DNA of 64,000 nucleotides from Alistipes sp. (GTDB lineage Bacteria; Bacteroidota; Bacteroidia; Bacteroidales; Rikenellaceae): positions 56,341 to 120,340 of the forward strand of contig NZ_JAHHQJ010000008.1 in NCBI RefSeq assembly GCF_020026455.1. Reading direction: 5' to 3'. A model generated the notes under the pieces. It was not told the origin of the DNA and did no database searches. It saw only the letters and a list, made by a program, of their open reading frames with translations. The position numbers and the translations under genes are program-made. This document shows positions 17,662 to 27,300 of this stretch, piece by piece (positions within the stretch are counted from its first letter, which is position 1; every line of letters starts with the position of its first letter).

Positions 17662-19467
17662 ATGAAAAAACTCTACACACTCTTTTGTATTACGGTCTTT
17701 CTTGCGGGATGCAACAAGGACGAGCAGGTCGAAATCAACCAGCCGATGACTCCGCAAATCACGCTCGACAGCGAGGATGGGGTCTATACGGTAAAAGTCG
17801 GCCACGAGTTGACCATCGCTCCGACGGTGCAATATGCCGAAAACGCCCTTTTTTCGTGGACATCGGGCGGAAAGCTGCTCTCCACGGAGCCGACGCTGAC
17901 CCATACATGGAACGAAGCGGCTGAGGTCTACGTGACATTCTCGGTGCAAAACGAAAACGGCAAGGCCGAGGAGGAACTGAAAGTGGAGGTGCTGGAGATG
18001 GCTCCGCCGATCATTTCGCTGGCCCTGCCGTCGAAAGGATTGAAAATACAGCAAAACACGGACTACATCTTTGCTCCCGACATTCAGAACGCCGACTTGG
18101 AGGGGTTCCGGTGCGAATGGCTGCGCGAGGGCAAGGTCGTGGCCGAAGGCATGACCTATACGTTCAACGAAGCGAAGCTCGGCACCCATACGATCGTCTG
18201 CCGCGCTTCGAACGTCGACGGCGAGACGACGAAGGAGATCGCGCTCGAAGTCGTGGATGAACTTCCCTACGAGGTCTTCTTTCCCGCGCAGTCCGTCTTT
18301 CGCACCTCGACGGACCGTTATGTTTATATCGGCACACCCATCTTCCTCGAACCGCAGCTGTCCTATTTCGACAATCCGCAATTCACCTGGAGCGTGGACG
18401 GCGAGACGATTCCCGACGCCGTGGAGCGCATGTTCCGCTATACACCGACCAAAGCGGGTGAACACATCGTCCGGGTTACGGTAAGCGAAGCAAAGCAGCA
18501 GGCCGAACAACTCACCCGCAACATAACCCGTGCGGAAATGGCGCTCACGGCCGAAGTAAAGGTTGTCTGCATCGATGCTGACCAGAAGGACCACTACCGT
18601 CCGGCCACGGGCGACAGTTCTCCGCTGTGGAACAAGGTCTGGGAATATACGCCTGCCCCGGGACAGTTCGTCGGCGAGATGAAGACCGGCGGGTTCGACG
18701 GTACGGAGACGACGCAGGAGGCAGCCATTGCCTATGCCGAGAGGCGTATGAAAGAGAAGATCTGGGTGTCGCTGGGCGCTTTCGGCGGCTATATCGTGGT
18801 AGGCTTCGACCACAGCATCCCCAAACGGGCTGCGGCAGAGGGCGAATACGACTTCACGATTCAGGGCAACGCCTTCGACGGATCGTCGGAGCCGGGCATC
18901 ATCTGGGTCATGCAGGATATCAACAAGAACAGCGAGCCCGACGATGAGTGGTACGAACTGCGCGGCAGCGACACGGGCAAGGAGGGTACCATTCAGAATT
19001 ATGCGGTCACTTATTACCGTCCGGCCGGCAAGCAGATGGACGTACAGTGGACCGATTCGGAGGGCAAATCGGGGTGCATCGACTACCTGATCACCTACCA
19101 CCAGCAGGATTATTACTACCCGGCCTGGGTCAAAGGGGACAGCTTCACCCTTTACGGGACCCGTCTGGCTCCGAACAATGTGCAGGACCCGACCACCGGA
19201 TACTGGGACAATCAGACTTACGGCTGGGGCTATGCCGACAATTTCAGCGAAACAGACAACCTCGGCGGCAACGTGGTGGACGGAAGCGGCCAAACCAATG
19301 GATTTCGGATTTCGAACGCCATGTATCGCGACGGCACTCCGATCGATCTGCAATACGTGGACTTCATCAAGGTTCAGACGGGCGTACAGGTCAAGAGCGG
19401 CTGGCTCGGAGAGGTCTCGACGGAGGTATTCTCCTTTGCGGACGAGTCGGCAGCACCCCGGAAATGA
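17662..19467 (+). CDS. PKD/Ig-like domain surface lipoprotein of the B12 operon
   Basis: 601 residues from the ATG at 17662, only 13 bases after the btuG-like stop; a longer upstream frame overlaps btuG and is not credible. Lipobox VFLAGC at 12-17. Three PKD/Ig-like modules occupy about 20-300 (FSWTSGGKLLSTEPTLTHTW, FRCEWLREGKVVAEGMTYTF and FTWSVDGETIPDAVERMFRY). From about 310 to the end is a separate beta-rich domain with VSLGAFGGYIVVGFDHSI and PGIIWVMQDINKNSEPDDEW. Similar PKD-like cell-surface proteins occur in Bacteroidetes B12 loci, but I know of no assigned function. By context a surface binding or docking role in corrinoid uptake is likely. Tightly packed in the riboswitch-controlled operon. 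Confidence 0.78.
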   Translation: MKKLYTLFCITVFLAGCNKDEQVEINQPMTPQITLDSEDGVYTVKVGHELTIAPTVQYAENALFSWTSGGKLLSTEPTLTHTWNEAAEVYVTFSVQNENGKAEEELKVEVLEMAPPIISLALPSKGLKIQQNTDYIFAPDIQNADLEGFRCEWLREGKVVAEGMTYTFNEAKLGTHTIVCRASNVDGETTKEIALEVVDELPYEVFFPAQSVFRTSTDRYVYIGTPIFLEPQLSYFDNPQFTWSVDGETIPDAVERMFRYTPTKAGEHIVRVTVSEAKQQAEQLTRNITRAEMALTAEVKVVCIDADQKDHYRPATGDSSPLWNKVWEYTPAPGQFVGEMKTGGFDGTETTQEAAIAYAERRMKEKIWVSLGAFGGYIVVGFDHSIPKRAAAEGEYDFTIQGNAFDGSSEPGIIWVMQDINKNSEPDDEWYELRGSDTGKEGTIQNYAVTYYRPAGKQMDVQWTDSEGKSGCIDYLITYHQQDYYYPAWVKGDSFTLYGTRLAPNNVQDPTTGYWDNQTYGWGYADNFSETDNLGGNVVDGSGQTNGFRISNAMYRDGTPIDLQYVDFIKVQTGVQVKSGWLGEVSTEVFSFADESAAPRK

Positions 19468-19502
19468 CAAAAACAAAAAACAACCAAGAAGTGTATAAAA
19501 TC

Positions 19503-21674
19503 ATGAATTTGAAGAAAATGCTACTACTGTTCGCCGCAGGTTCGCAGTTGTTGATCGGCTGCAACGACGACGACCCGACTCCTTCGGCCCCCAAAGATGC
19601 GGACGACAACTTCATCACATCGGTGGTGCTGACCGTCGGCAAAACCACCTATGCCGCAGCGATCGAAGGGAACGATATCACCATAACGGTTCCCTACAAC
19701 GTGTCGCTCGACGGCGCTACGGCCGAATTCAAGTACACGCCGTCGGCGACGATCATGCCCAATCCGTCCGAGATTACGGACTGGAATACCGAACGTCAGT
19801 TCCGCGTAACGTCCTACAACGGCGCGACGAACGACTACAAATACCTCGTCGTGAAGGACGACATCCGCGAAGAGGGCGATGTCACGCTGAAAACCGATGC
19901 CGAGGTCAAGGCATTTGCCGACAAGGGCGTAACGATCATCAAAGGCGATCTCGTCATCGGCGAAGCAAGTGGGGACAACTCCGTGACGGACATCAAGGCT
20001 CTCGCGACTCTTACGCAGATCGAAGGCAAGATCGTCATCAACAACACCTACGGGGGCAAGGCGCTGGACGGGCTGGAAAATGTCGTAAAGATCGGCGGTC
20101 TGCACATCGGCTCGACCGAGGCGGCATCGAAGGCTCCCGAACTCTACTACGCGAGCCTCAAGTCGCTCGAAGAGGTCACGGGCGACGTGGTGATCCGCAA
20201 CGACAAGGTGCAATGGTTCGAAGCCGGGAAACTGACGGCAATCGGCGGTTCGCTGGTCGTGCGATCGGCGACGCTTACGTCGGTAACGACACCTTCTCTG
20301 GCGACAATCGGCGGCGACTTCGAGTTGCAGGGATCGAACGAGGACAAGGCCGGCGGCGATATGACCTCCGTCGAGATGAAGGCGCTTGCGTCGGTCGGCG
20401 GAAAAATCACCGTCAAGAACCTCGCGAAACTCAACGCCGTGAAATTCGAGGCGCTGACCTCGGCCGGGGCCGTGCTGCTGCCGACGATTCCCTATGAGTT
20501 CGAGACGATTTCGCTGCCCGCACTTTCCAAGGTCGGCGGAGACATTCAGCTCATCGCCAACACCGACCCAACCGCCATCGGCGGCATGACGATGAATACG
20601 GGAGTCAAGACGATCGACATGAACAGTCTGACCCGGGTGGACGGAACACTCTTCCTCACGGCATTTGCCGAACTCGGCTCCCTCCCGGCATTGGACGGAG
20701 TTACGGTGAAGGGAATCGAGCTGGTCAATCTGGGCAAACTGCCCAACCCGCTGAATCTTTCCAAGGTGACGTTCTCGGGCGGCGGGCGGCTTCTGCTCAC
20801 CAACATGAATCTGATCGAGACACTTACGCTGCCCGTGCAGGCGGACGTAACGCTCGAACTGCGGTACAACAAACTGCTGAGCAAGGTTGAGGGCGTCGAA
20901 GAACTCGCCGGGCTCGTTTATGCTCCCGGAATAGACTGCTCGTTCCCCTCGCTGAAATCGGTTCACGGCGATGTTTCGTTCAGCGGCCAACAAATTGGCA
21001 TTTCGACGCCGTTGCTCGAACGGGTCGAAGGGAATTTTCTGAACGATATCAAGACAATTGCGTATCCGAAACTCACGGAGGTCGGCGGATACCTCGCCGT
21101 TACGATGAACGTCTCGAACAAGAGCGCCAGCTGCGACTTCCGGAATCTGCACAAGGTCGGCGGGCAACTCTATTTCGACAGCACGAATATTTATGCGGCT
21201 ATCGACATGCCGGAGCTGGAAGAGGTCGGCACTGCGGCGAATCCCGCCTACTACAAGGAAGATACCAACAACAAATATAAGGATGCCGTATACGGCTCCT
21301 GCGCGCTCCTCTCTTATGACGGATTGAAACTCCCGAAACTCCGAAAGGTAGGTGGACAGGGCTTCACGCTCGACCTTGGACTGGGGATGGCCACTTTCGC
21401 GGATTTGAAACTGCCTGCGCTTGAAGAGGTGGATGGGATTTTCCAGATCCACCAGAACGGCCCGGGAAAGAAACCCGCACCGTTGAAGACCATCGAACTT
21501 CCCGCTATCAAAAAAATCGGATCGGTACACATCGAAGGTTGTTCGGTTACGGATTTCAGTGCCTTTGCACCTGTCATCGGACAATTATCGGCCAAAACAT
21601 GGTTCGTCCACGAGGATTGTCCCTACAGTCCGACATGGCAGGAGATGAAAGACGGAAAATACAAGCAAGAATAA
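19503..21674 (+). CDS. Receptor-L-domain/leucine-rich-like surface lipoprotein of the B12 operon
   Basis: 723 residues from the ATG at 19503. Lipobox LLIGC at 16-20. Residues about 40-120 resemble the DUF5018-type cadherin-like N-terminal domain (VVLTVGKTTYAAAIEGND). The rest is a long solenoid of about 20-30-residue repeats like receptor L-domains, for example LTQIEGKIVINNTYGG, LEEVTGDVVIRND, LASVGGKITVKNL and FPSLKSVHGDVSFSG. Such right-handed repeat folds often bind ligands or partners at the surface. I know of no characterised member in a B12 locus, so this is a candidate new component. A 15-bp perfect hairpin separates it from btuB, so btuB may be expressed at a different level. Confidence 0.75.
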   Translation: MNLKKMLLLFAAGSQLLIGCNDDDPTPSAPKDADDNFITSVVLTVGKTTYAAAIEGNDITITVPYNVSLDGATAEFKYTPSATIMPNPSEITDWNTERQFRVTSYNGATNDYKYLVVKDDIREEGDVTLKTDAEVKAFADKGVTIIKGDLVIGEASGDNSVTDIKALATLTQIEGKIVINNTYGGKALDGLENVVKIGGLHIGSTEAASKAPELYYASLKSLEEVTGDVVIRNDKVQWFEAGKLTAIGGSLVVRSATLTSVTTPSLATIGGDFELQGSNEDKAGGDMTSVEMKALASVGGKITVKNLAKLNAVKFEALTSAGAVLLPTIPYEFETISLPALSKVGGDIQLIANTDPTAIGGMTMNTGVKTIDMNSLTRVDGTLFLTAFAELGSLPALDGVTVKGIELVNLGKLPNPLNLSKVTFSGGGRLLLTNMNLIETLTLPVQADVTLELRYNKLLSKVEGVEELAGLVYAPGIDCSFPSLKSVHGDVSFSGQQIGISTPLLERVEGNFLNDIKTIAYPKLTEVGGYLAVTMNVSNKSASCDFRNLHKVGGQLYFDSTNIYAAIDMPELEEVGTAANPAYYKEDTNNKYKDAVYGSCALLSYDGLKLPKLRKVGGQGFTLDLGLGMATFADLKLPALEEVDGIFQIHQNGPGKKPAPLKTIELPAIKKIGSVHIEGCSVTDFSAFAPVIGQLSAKTWFVHEDCPYSPTWQEMKDGKYKQE

Positions 21675-21684
21675 CCCATTTCGA

Positions 21685-21720
21685 AACCCGGCTGCGGCCT
21701 TTACGGGCCGCAGCCGGGTT
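21685..21720 (+). terminator. Perfect 15-bp hairpin directly before btuB
   Basis: AACCCGGCTGCGGCC (21685-21699) pairs perfectly with 21706-21720 across a six-base loop, followed by CCTTTCCTT. The stem ends only nine bases before the btuB start codon. It looks like an intrinsic terminator placed inside the operon; it could attenuate btuB transcription, block ribosome access, or mark a processing site. Confidence 0.75.
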
Positions 21721-21729
21721 CCTTTCCTT

Positions 21730-23862
21730 ATGAAGAACCTGTCGGCACTCATATTTGCCTTGCTTCTCGGATGCTCCGGCTTCGCGCAGGAGGGGCCGAA
21801 AAACGGCGTGCATCCGGGAGCAAGATCGGGTAAAGGCTGGTGGAACAACAATCCATCGTTCGTCCAGCCGATTCCCGAAGTTTACGTTACGGCGCGGCGG
21901 CCGATGAAGGAAATCGGCGTGCAGCAGACCAAACTTGATTCGATCGTGTTGAAGGAGAACATCGCGCTGTCGATGGCCGACGTGCTGACGTTCAACACCT
22001 CGATTTTCGTCAAGCAGTATGGCCGTGCCACACTTTCGACCGTAGCGTTCCGCGGCACGTCGCCCTCCCACACGCAGGTCACGTGGAACGGCATGCGCAT
22101 CAATTCGCCGATGCTGGGCATGACCGACTTTTCGATGATTCCCTCCTACTTCATCGACGACGCCTCACTGCTGCACGGCACCTCGTCGGTCAATGAGACG
22201 GGCGGCGGACTGGGCGGCGCCGTGAAACTCGCCACCAAACCCGCCGCAGCCAACGGATTCGGACTGCAATACGTACAGGGCATCGGGTCGTTCAAGACAT
22301 TCGACGAATTTCTGCGGCTTACCTACGGAGACAAACACTGGCAGGTATCGACGCGGGCCGTCTATTCATCTTCCGACAACGATTTCAAATACAGGAACTA
22401 CAACAAGAAGATGAATATCTATGACGATGACCGCAAAATCGTCGGTTCCTATTATCCTGTCGAACGCAACAAGTGCGGGGAATTCAGGGATTTTCACCTC
22501 TTGCAGGAAGTGTATTACAACACCGGCCGCGGCGACCGCTTCGGACTCAACGCATGGTTCCTCGACTCGAAACGCGGTGTCCCGATGTTGTCGGTCGACC
22601 ATCGCTCGGACGACGAATATGTAAACCAGCAGACGGAACAGACCTTCCGCGGCATTCTGTCGTGGGACCGGCTGCGCGACAACTACAAAGTGGGCTTGCG
22701 AGCCGGTTATATCCACACGGGACAAGGCTACAACTTCTCGAAGGACAAAGGCAACGGCACGATGGCGGAGATGATCCGCTCGCGCAGCAAGATAAACACC
22801 CTATACGGACAGGCCGAGGGTGAATACTACATCGGCAAGAAATGGCTCTTCACGGCCAACATCTCGGTGCATCAGCATTTTGTGGAGAGCCGCGACAAGA
22901 ATGTGCTCGAACTCAACTCGCAGTCGCTGGCGCAGGGGAACAACAAAAAAGTGGTCGTGGGATACGACAAGGGGCGCATTGAGCTATCGGCCTATGCCTC
23001 GGCCAAGTGGATGCCCACCGAGCGGCTCGGATTGTCGCTGGCGCTGCGCGAAGAGATGTACGGCAAGGATTGGTCGCCCGTTATTCCGGCATTTTTTGCC
23101 GATTATCTGCTCTCGAAGCGCGGCAACATCGTTGCCAAGGCCTCCATCTCGCGCAACTACCGATTCCCGACACTCAACGACCTCTATTTTCTGCCGGGCG
23201 GCAACCCCGACCTGAAAAAGGAGCACGGGTTCACCTACGACGCCGGACTTTCGTTTGCCGTGGGCAAGGAAGGCGTTTATCTGCTCAACGGTTCGGCCAC
23301 GTGGTTCGACTCGTACATAGACAACTGGATCGTATGGCTGCCGACGTTCAAGGGTTTTTGGACCCCGAAGAACGTCAAGGAGGTGCACGCCTATGGTGTC
23401 GAACTGAAAGCCGATGCGACGGTGAGGCTGTCCGAAAACTGGCAGTTGGGAGCAAACGCCTCGTTCTCATGGACGCCCTCGATCAACAACGGCGACCCCG
23501 TGGACTGGGCGGACAAGGCTATCGGCAAACAGCTGGTCTATGTCCCCGAATACTCCGCCTCGGCAACAGGGCATCTCTCCTGCCGATCGTGGCGCCTCGT
23601 CTACAAATGGTGCTACTACAGCGAACGTTTCACCACCTCGGACAACAACATGAAAAGCAAGATCTCGCGGGTGCTTCCATACTACATGAGCGACGTGTCG
23701 CTGGAGAAACTCTTCTCGCTGCGCTGGTCGGATTTTTCGGTAAAAGTAGCCGTTAAAAATCTGCTAAACGAAGAGTACGAATCGGTGCTGTCGCGTCCCA
23801 TGCCGCGCATGAACTTCGAGGTCTTTCTCGACATACGTCCCAAGTGGGGCAAACGGAAATAG
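21730..23862 (+). CDS. btuB: BtuB-like TonB-dependent cobalamin receptor
   Basis: 710 residues with a type I signal peptide ending GFAQ (residue 20). There is no SusC-type N-terminal extension. A plug domain begins near 50 (EVYVTARRPMKE) and runs through SMADVLTFNTSIFVKQYGR, STVAFRGTSPSHTQVTWNG and LGGAVKLAT. The remainder is an outer-membrane barrel ending with NLLNEEYESVLSRPMPRMNF and a final EVFLDIRPKW. Together with the B12 riboswitch and the btuH- and btuG-like genes this identifies the outer-membrane importer of cobalamin or related corrinoids, energised by TonB-ExbBD. The inner-membrane BtuCDF transporter is not in this window. Confidence 0.92.
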   Translation: MKNLSALIFALLLGCSGFAQEGPKNGVHPGARSGKGWWNNNPSFVQPIPEVYVTARRPMKEIGVQQTKLDSIVLKENIALSMADVLTFNTSIFVKQYGRATLSTVAFRGTSPSHTQVTWNGMRINSPMLGMTDFSMIPSYFIDDASLLHGTSSVNETGGGLGGAVKLATKPAAANGFGLQYVQGIGSFKTFDEFLRLTYGDKHWQVSTRAVYSSSDNDFKYRNYNKKMNIYDDDRKIVGSYYPVERNKCGEFRDFHLLQEVYYNTGRGDRFGLNAWFLDSKRGVPMLSVDHRSDDEYVNQQTEQTFRGILSWDRLRDNYKVGLRAGYIHTGQGYNFSKDKGNGTMAEMIRSRSKINTLYGQAEGEYYIGKKWLFTANISVHQHFVESRDKNVLELNSQSLAQGNNKKVVVGYDKGRIELSAYASAKWMPTERLGLSLALREEMYGKDWSPVIPAFFADYLLSKRGNIVAKASISRNYRFPTLNDLYFLPGGNPDLKKEHGFTYDAGLSFAVGKEGVYLLNGSATWFDSYIDNWIVWLPTFKGFWTPKNVKEVHAYGVELKADATVRLSENWQLGANASFSWTPSINNGDPVDWADKAIGKQLVYVPEYSASATGHLSCRSWRLVYKWCYYSERFTTSDNNMKSKISRVLPYYMSDVSLEKLFSLRWSDFSVKVAVKNLLNEEYESVLSRPMPRMNFEVFLDIRPKWGKRK

Positions 23863-24152
23863 AAGCGATGCGGCGAGCCCTTTCGATCACAGTGAAGCGT
23901 TGCAAAATTTTCCGCAATCGCATTTCGCCGCCGTTCTCTGTGATATGGCCGGGAGCCAAAGCAAGAAACGCACAGGATCGGAGGCTGCATCTGCCGTCCC
24001 GATGCCCGGATATCGCTCGCCACGGGCCTCGCCGTCCGGCGGAGGCCCCCAAAAAACCAAGCAAAGGCCCCTCGAAGAGATGCCCTCCCCATGGACAACC
24101 GACGGCATTCCGCGGCAAAGGCACCCCGCATCGGCCTCCCTTCTTTTCTCAG

Positions 24153-24190
24153 ACGACGCTGCAACCTATCCGGTTGCAGCGTCGTTTCCT
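24153..24190 (+). terminator. Intrinsic terminator of the B12 operon
   Basis: Perfect 14-bp arms ACGACGCTGCAACC (24153-24166) and its complement (24172-24185), five-base loop TATCC, then TTCCTTT. It lies about 290 bases after the btuB stop. Confidence 0.75.
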
Positions 24191-24285
24191 TTCGGAGTGC
24201 TTTTCCGGAAAGTGCGGTGATCCGGGCGATATTTCACCGCGTCATTCGTACGGTTCATCCCGCAAATAGGCGATTTCACCATTTT

Positions 24286-24320
24286 CCCGGACGGATCCCT
24301 CTGTCCGGGGACTACTTTTG
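24286..24320 (+). promoter_or_regulatory. Promoter of the RND efflux operon with overlapping palindrome
   Basis: TACTTTTG at 24313-24320 is a perfect -7 box, giving a start near 24327 and a short leader to the ATG at 24346. Just upstream CCCGGAC (24286-24292) and GTCCGGG (24303-24309) form an inverted repeat over the -33 region, the usual place for a repressor or activator site. The regulator is unknown. Confidence 0.6.
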
Positions 24321-24345
24321 CCCGAAATTCACAATTTCCGATACC

Positions 24346-27300
24346 ATGTTTCAAGCCATAGTCCGCTTTGCGGTTACAAAAAAACTATTCATCGGCATAA
24401 CGACCTTGTTCCTGCTCGCAGGCGGTATTTATTCGATGCTGACTCTTCCGGTGGACGCCGTGCCGGATATCACCAACAACCAGGTACAGATCGTTACCGT
24501 GTCTCCGACGCTGGCTCCCCAAGAGGTCGAGCAGCTCATCACATTCCCGATCGAGGTAGCCATGAGCAACATCATGAATGTCACAGAAATACGCTCCGTA
24601 TCCCGTTTCGGGCTGTCTGTCGTCACCGTTGTTTTCAAGGAAAGCGTCCCCGTGCTTGACGCCCGGCAGCTGATCAACGAGCAGATACAGACCGTGGCAG
24701 GTGAGATCCCGCAGGAACTCGGCACTCCGGAGATGATGCCGATCACGACGGGACTGGGCGAAATCTACCAATACACGCTCGAGGTGGCTCCGGGCTATGA
24801 GGGGCAATACGACCCGATGGAGTTGCGCACGATTCAGGACTGGATCGTGAAGCGCCAGCTCTCCGGAATCCCGGGCATTGTCGAGATCAACAGCTTCGGC
24901 GGCTATCTCAAACAATACGAGGTTGCGGTCGATCCCGACGCCCTCTACTCGCTCAACATCACGATCGGGGATGTGTTCGAGGCGCTGAGCCGCAACAACC
25001 AGAACACCGGAGGCAGCTACATCGAAAAGGCCGACCGGGCCTACTACATCCGCTCCGAAGGCATGATCTCTTCGCTTGAGGATATCGGAAATATCGTTGT
25101 CACCAACCGCGGAGGGATCCCGATTCATATCAGCGACGTGGGGAGCGTCAGGTTCGGTTCGGCCAAACGGTTCGGAGCCATGACACGCGACGGCAAGGGA
25201 GAATGCGTGGGCGGAATCGCCATGATGCTCAAAGGGGCAAATGCCAATGCGGTGACCGAGGAGCTGGAAGCCCGTGTGGCGAAGATTCAGAAGATGCTGC
25301 CCGAAGGCGTGTCGATCAGTCCGTATCTGAATCGCTCGGAGCTCGTCAGCCGCAACATCGCGACCGTCATACGCAATCTGGTCGAGGGTGCCATAATCGT
25401 ATTTCTGGTGCTGATCGTCTTCCTAGGGAACCTCCGCGCAGGGCTGATCGTGGCCTCGGTCATCCCCCTAGCCATGCTCTTCGCATTCATCCTCATGCGC
25501 GTGTTCGGCGTGTCGGCAAACCTGATGAGTCTGGGCGCCATCGACTTCGGGATCGTCGTCGACGGATCGATCGTCATCGTGGAGGGGATCCTCGCCTACC
25601 TGTACAGCCGGGAAAACTACGGCAAACGCCTCTCCCATGCGCAAATGGACGAGCAAATCATTGCGGGAGCCGGAAAGGTGGTGCGCTCGGCCACCTTTGC
25701 CGTCATCATCATCCTGATCGTCTTCTTCCCGATTCTCACGCTGACGGGCATCGAGGGCAAGTATTTCACCCCTATGGCCAAGACGCTCGTATTCTGCATC
25801 ATCGGGTCCCTGTTCCTCTCGCTGACCTACGTGCCAATGATGTCCTCGCTCTTCCTGAACCACCGGATAAGCGCCAGACCGACATTTGCTGACCGGTTCT
25901 TCGAGCGCCTGAACCGTATCTATCAAAAAGCGTTGGCCGGATGTCTCCGGTTCGGGTGGACGACCCTGGGAGTCTCGGTCGCGGCATTCATCGGCAGTCT
26001 GATGCTGTTCACAAGGTTGGGGGCTGAGTTCATCCCAACGCTCGACGAAGGCGATTTCGCGATGCAGATGACCCTCCCGGCCGGCAGTTCTCTGACCCAA
26101 AGCATCGCCCTCTCGGAGAAAGCCGAAAAAACGCTGATGGACAACTTCCCGGAGATCAAGCATGTGGTGGCAAAAATCGGAACCGCAGAGGTGCCGACGG
26201 ACCCCATGGCTGTGGAGGATGCGGACATCATGATCGTCATGAAGCCCTTCGAAGAGTGGACGAGCGCCTCGTCGCGGGCCGAAATGGTCGAACGAATGAA
26301 GGCGGCCCTGGACAGCATCTCCGGCGCGGAGTTCAACTTCAGCCAGCCGATACAGCTGCGATTCAACGAGTTGATGACCGGCGCCAAGGCCGACATCGCC
26401 ATCAAGCTCTACGGCGAAGATATGGATGAGCTGTATGCCAAGGCCAGGGAGGCTGCGAAATATGTCGAACAGGTCCCCGGGGCTGCCGACGTGCTGGTCG
26501 AACAGGCCATGGGACTGCCGCAGCTGGTGGTGAATTACAACCGGTCGAAAATTGCCCGATACGGCATCAACATCGAAGAGCTGAACGGCATCATCCGATC
26601 CGCCTACGCCGGCGAGACGGCAGGGACGGTCTTCGAAAACGAGCGCCGTTTTGACCTGGTCGTGCGCCTTGACCAGCAAAAGGTCGCCGACCTGAATCTC
26701 GACCGGCTGTTCATCCGCACGGCCGAAGGCATCCAGCTCCCGGTCAGCGAAGTGGCCTCCATCGACCTGGTAAACGGACCCCTCCAAATCAATCGCGATG
26801 CCACGAAACGACGCGTGGTGATCGGCGTGAATGTCCGCGACGCCGATATCCAGCAGGTCGTATCGGAGATCCGCCGGACGCTGGAGCAGCATGTCGCGCT
26901 CCCATCGGGCTATTATTTTGAATACGGGGGCCAGTTCGAGAACCTGCAAAATGCGATCAGAACACTGCTCGTTGTGATCCCCGTCGCCCTGTTGCTGATT
27001 CTGCTGCTGCTCTTCTTCGCCTTCAAGAGCATGACATACACGCTGGCGGTCTTCTCAACCGTGCCGCTATCCCTGATCGGAGGGGTTCTGGCCCTGTGGC
27101 TGCGCGGCCTTCCGTTCAGCATCTCGGCCGGCGTGGGGTTCATCGCCCTATTCGGAGTCGCTGTTCTCAACGGCATTCTCATGATCAACCATTTCAACGA
27201 TTTGCGGGATATGAACAAGTATCACCTGTCGACGCGCCGCATCATCATGCGCGGCGCCTCACACCTGCTGCGCCCGGTATTCCTCACCGGCCTGGTCGCA

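Larger units (their letters stand above)
23863..24345. other. Intergenic region between btuB and the RND pump gene
   Basis: No gene is supported; the plus-strand frame that runs through part of it is a 5' extension of the pump gene without a signal. It contains an imperfect GC hairpin near 24026-24050 (GGGCCTCGCCG against CGGCGGAGGCCC), the intrinsic terminator at 24153-24190, and at its right end the pump promoter with a palindrome. Confidence 0.6.

Noticed and set aside
17620..19476. 618-codon minus-strand frame across the PKD-like gene
   Set aside because: Shadow of a tightly packed B12-operon gene; no recognisable domain.
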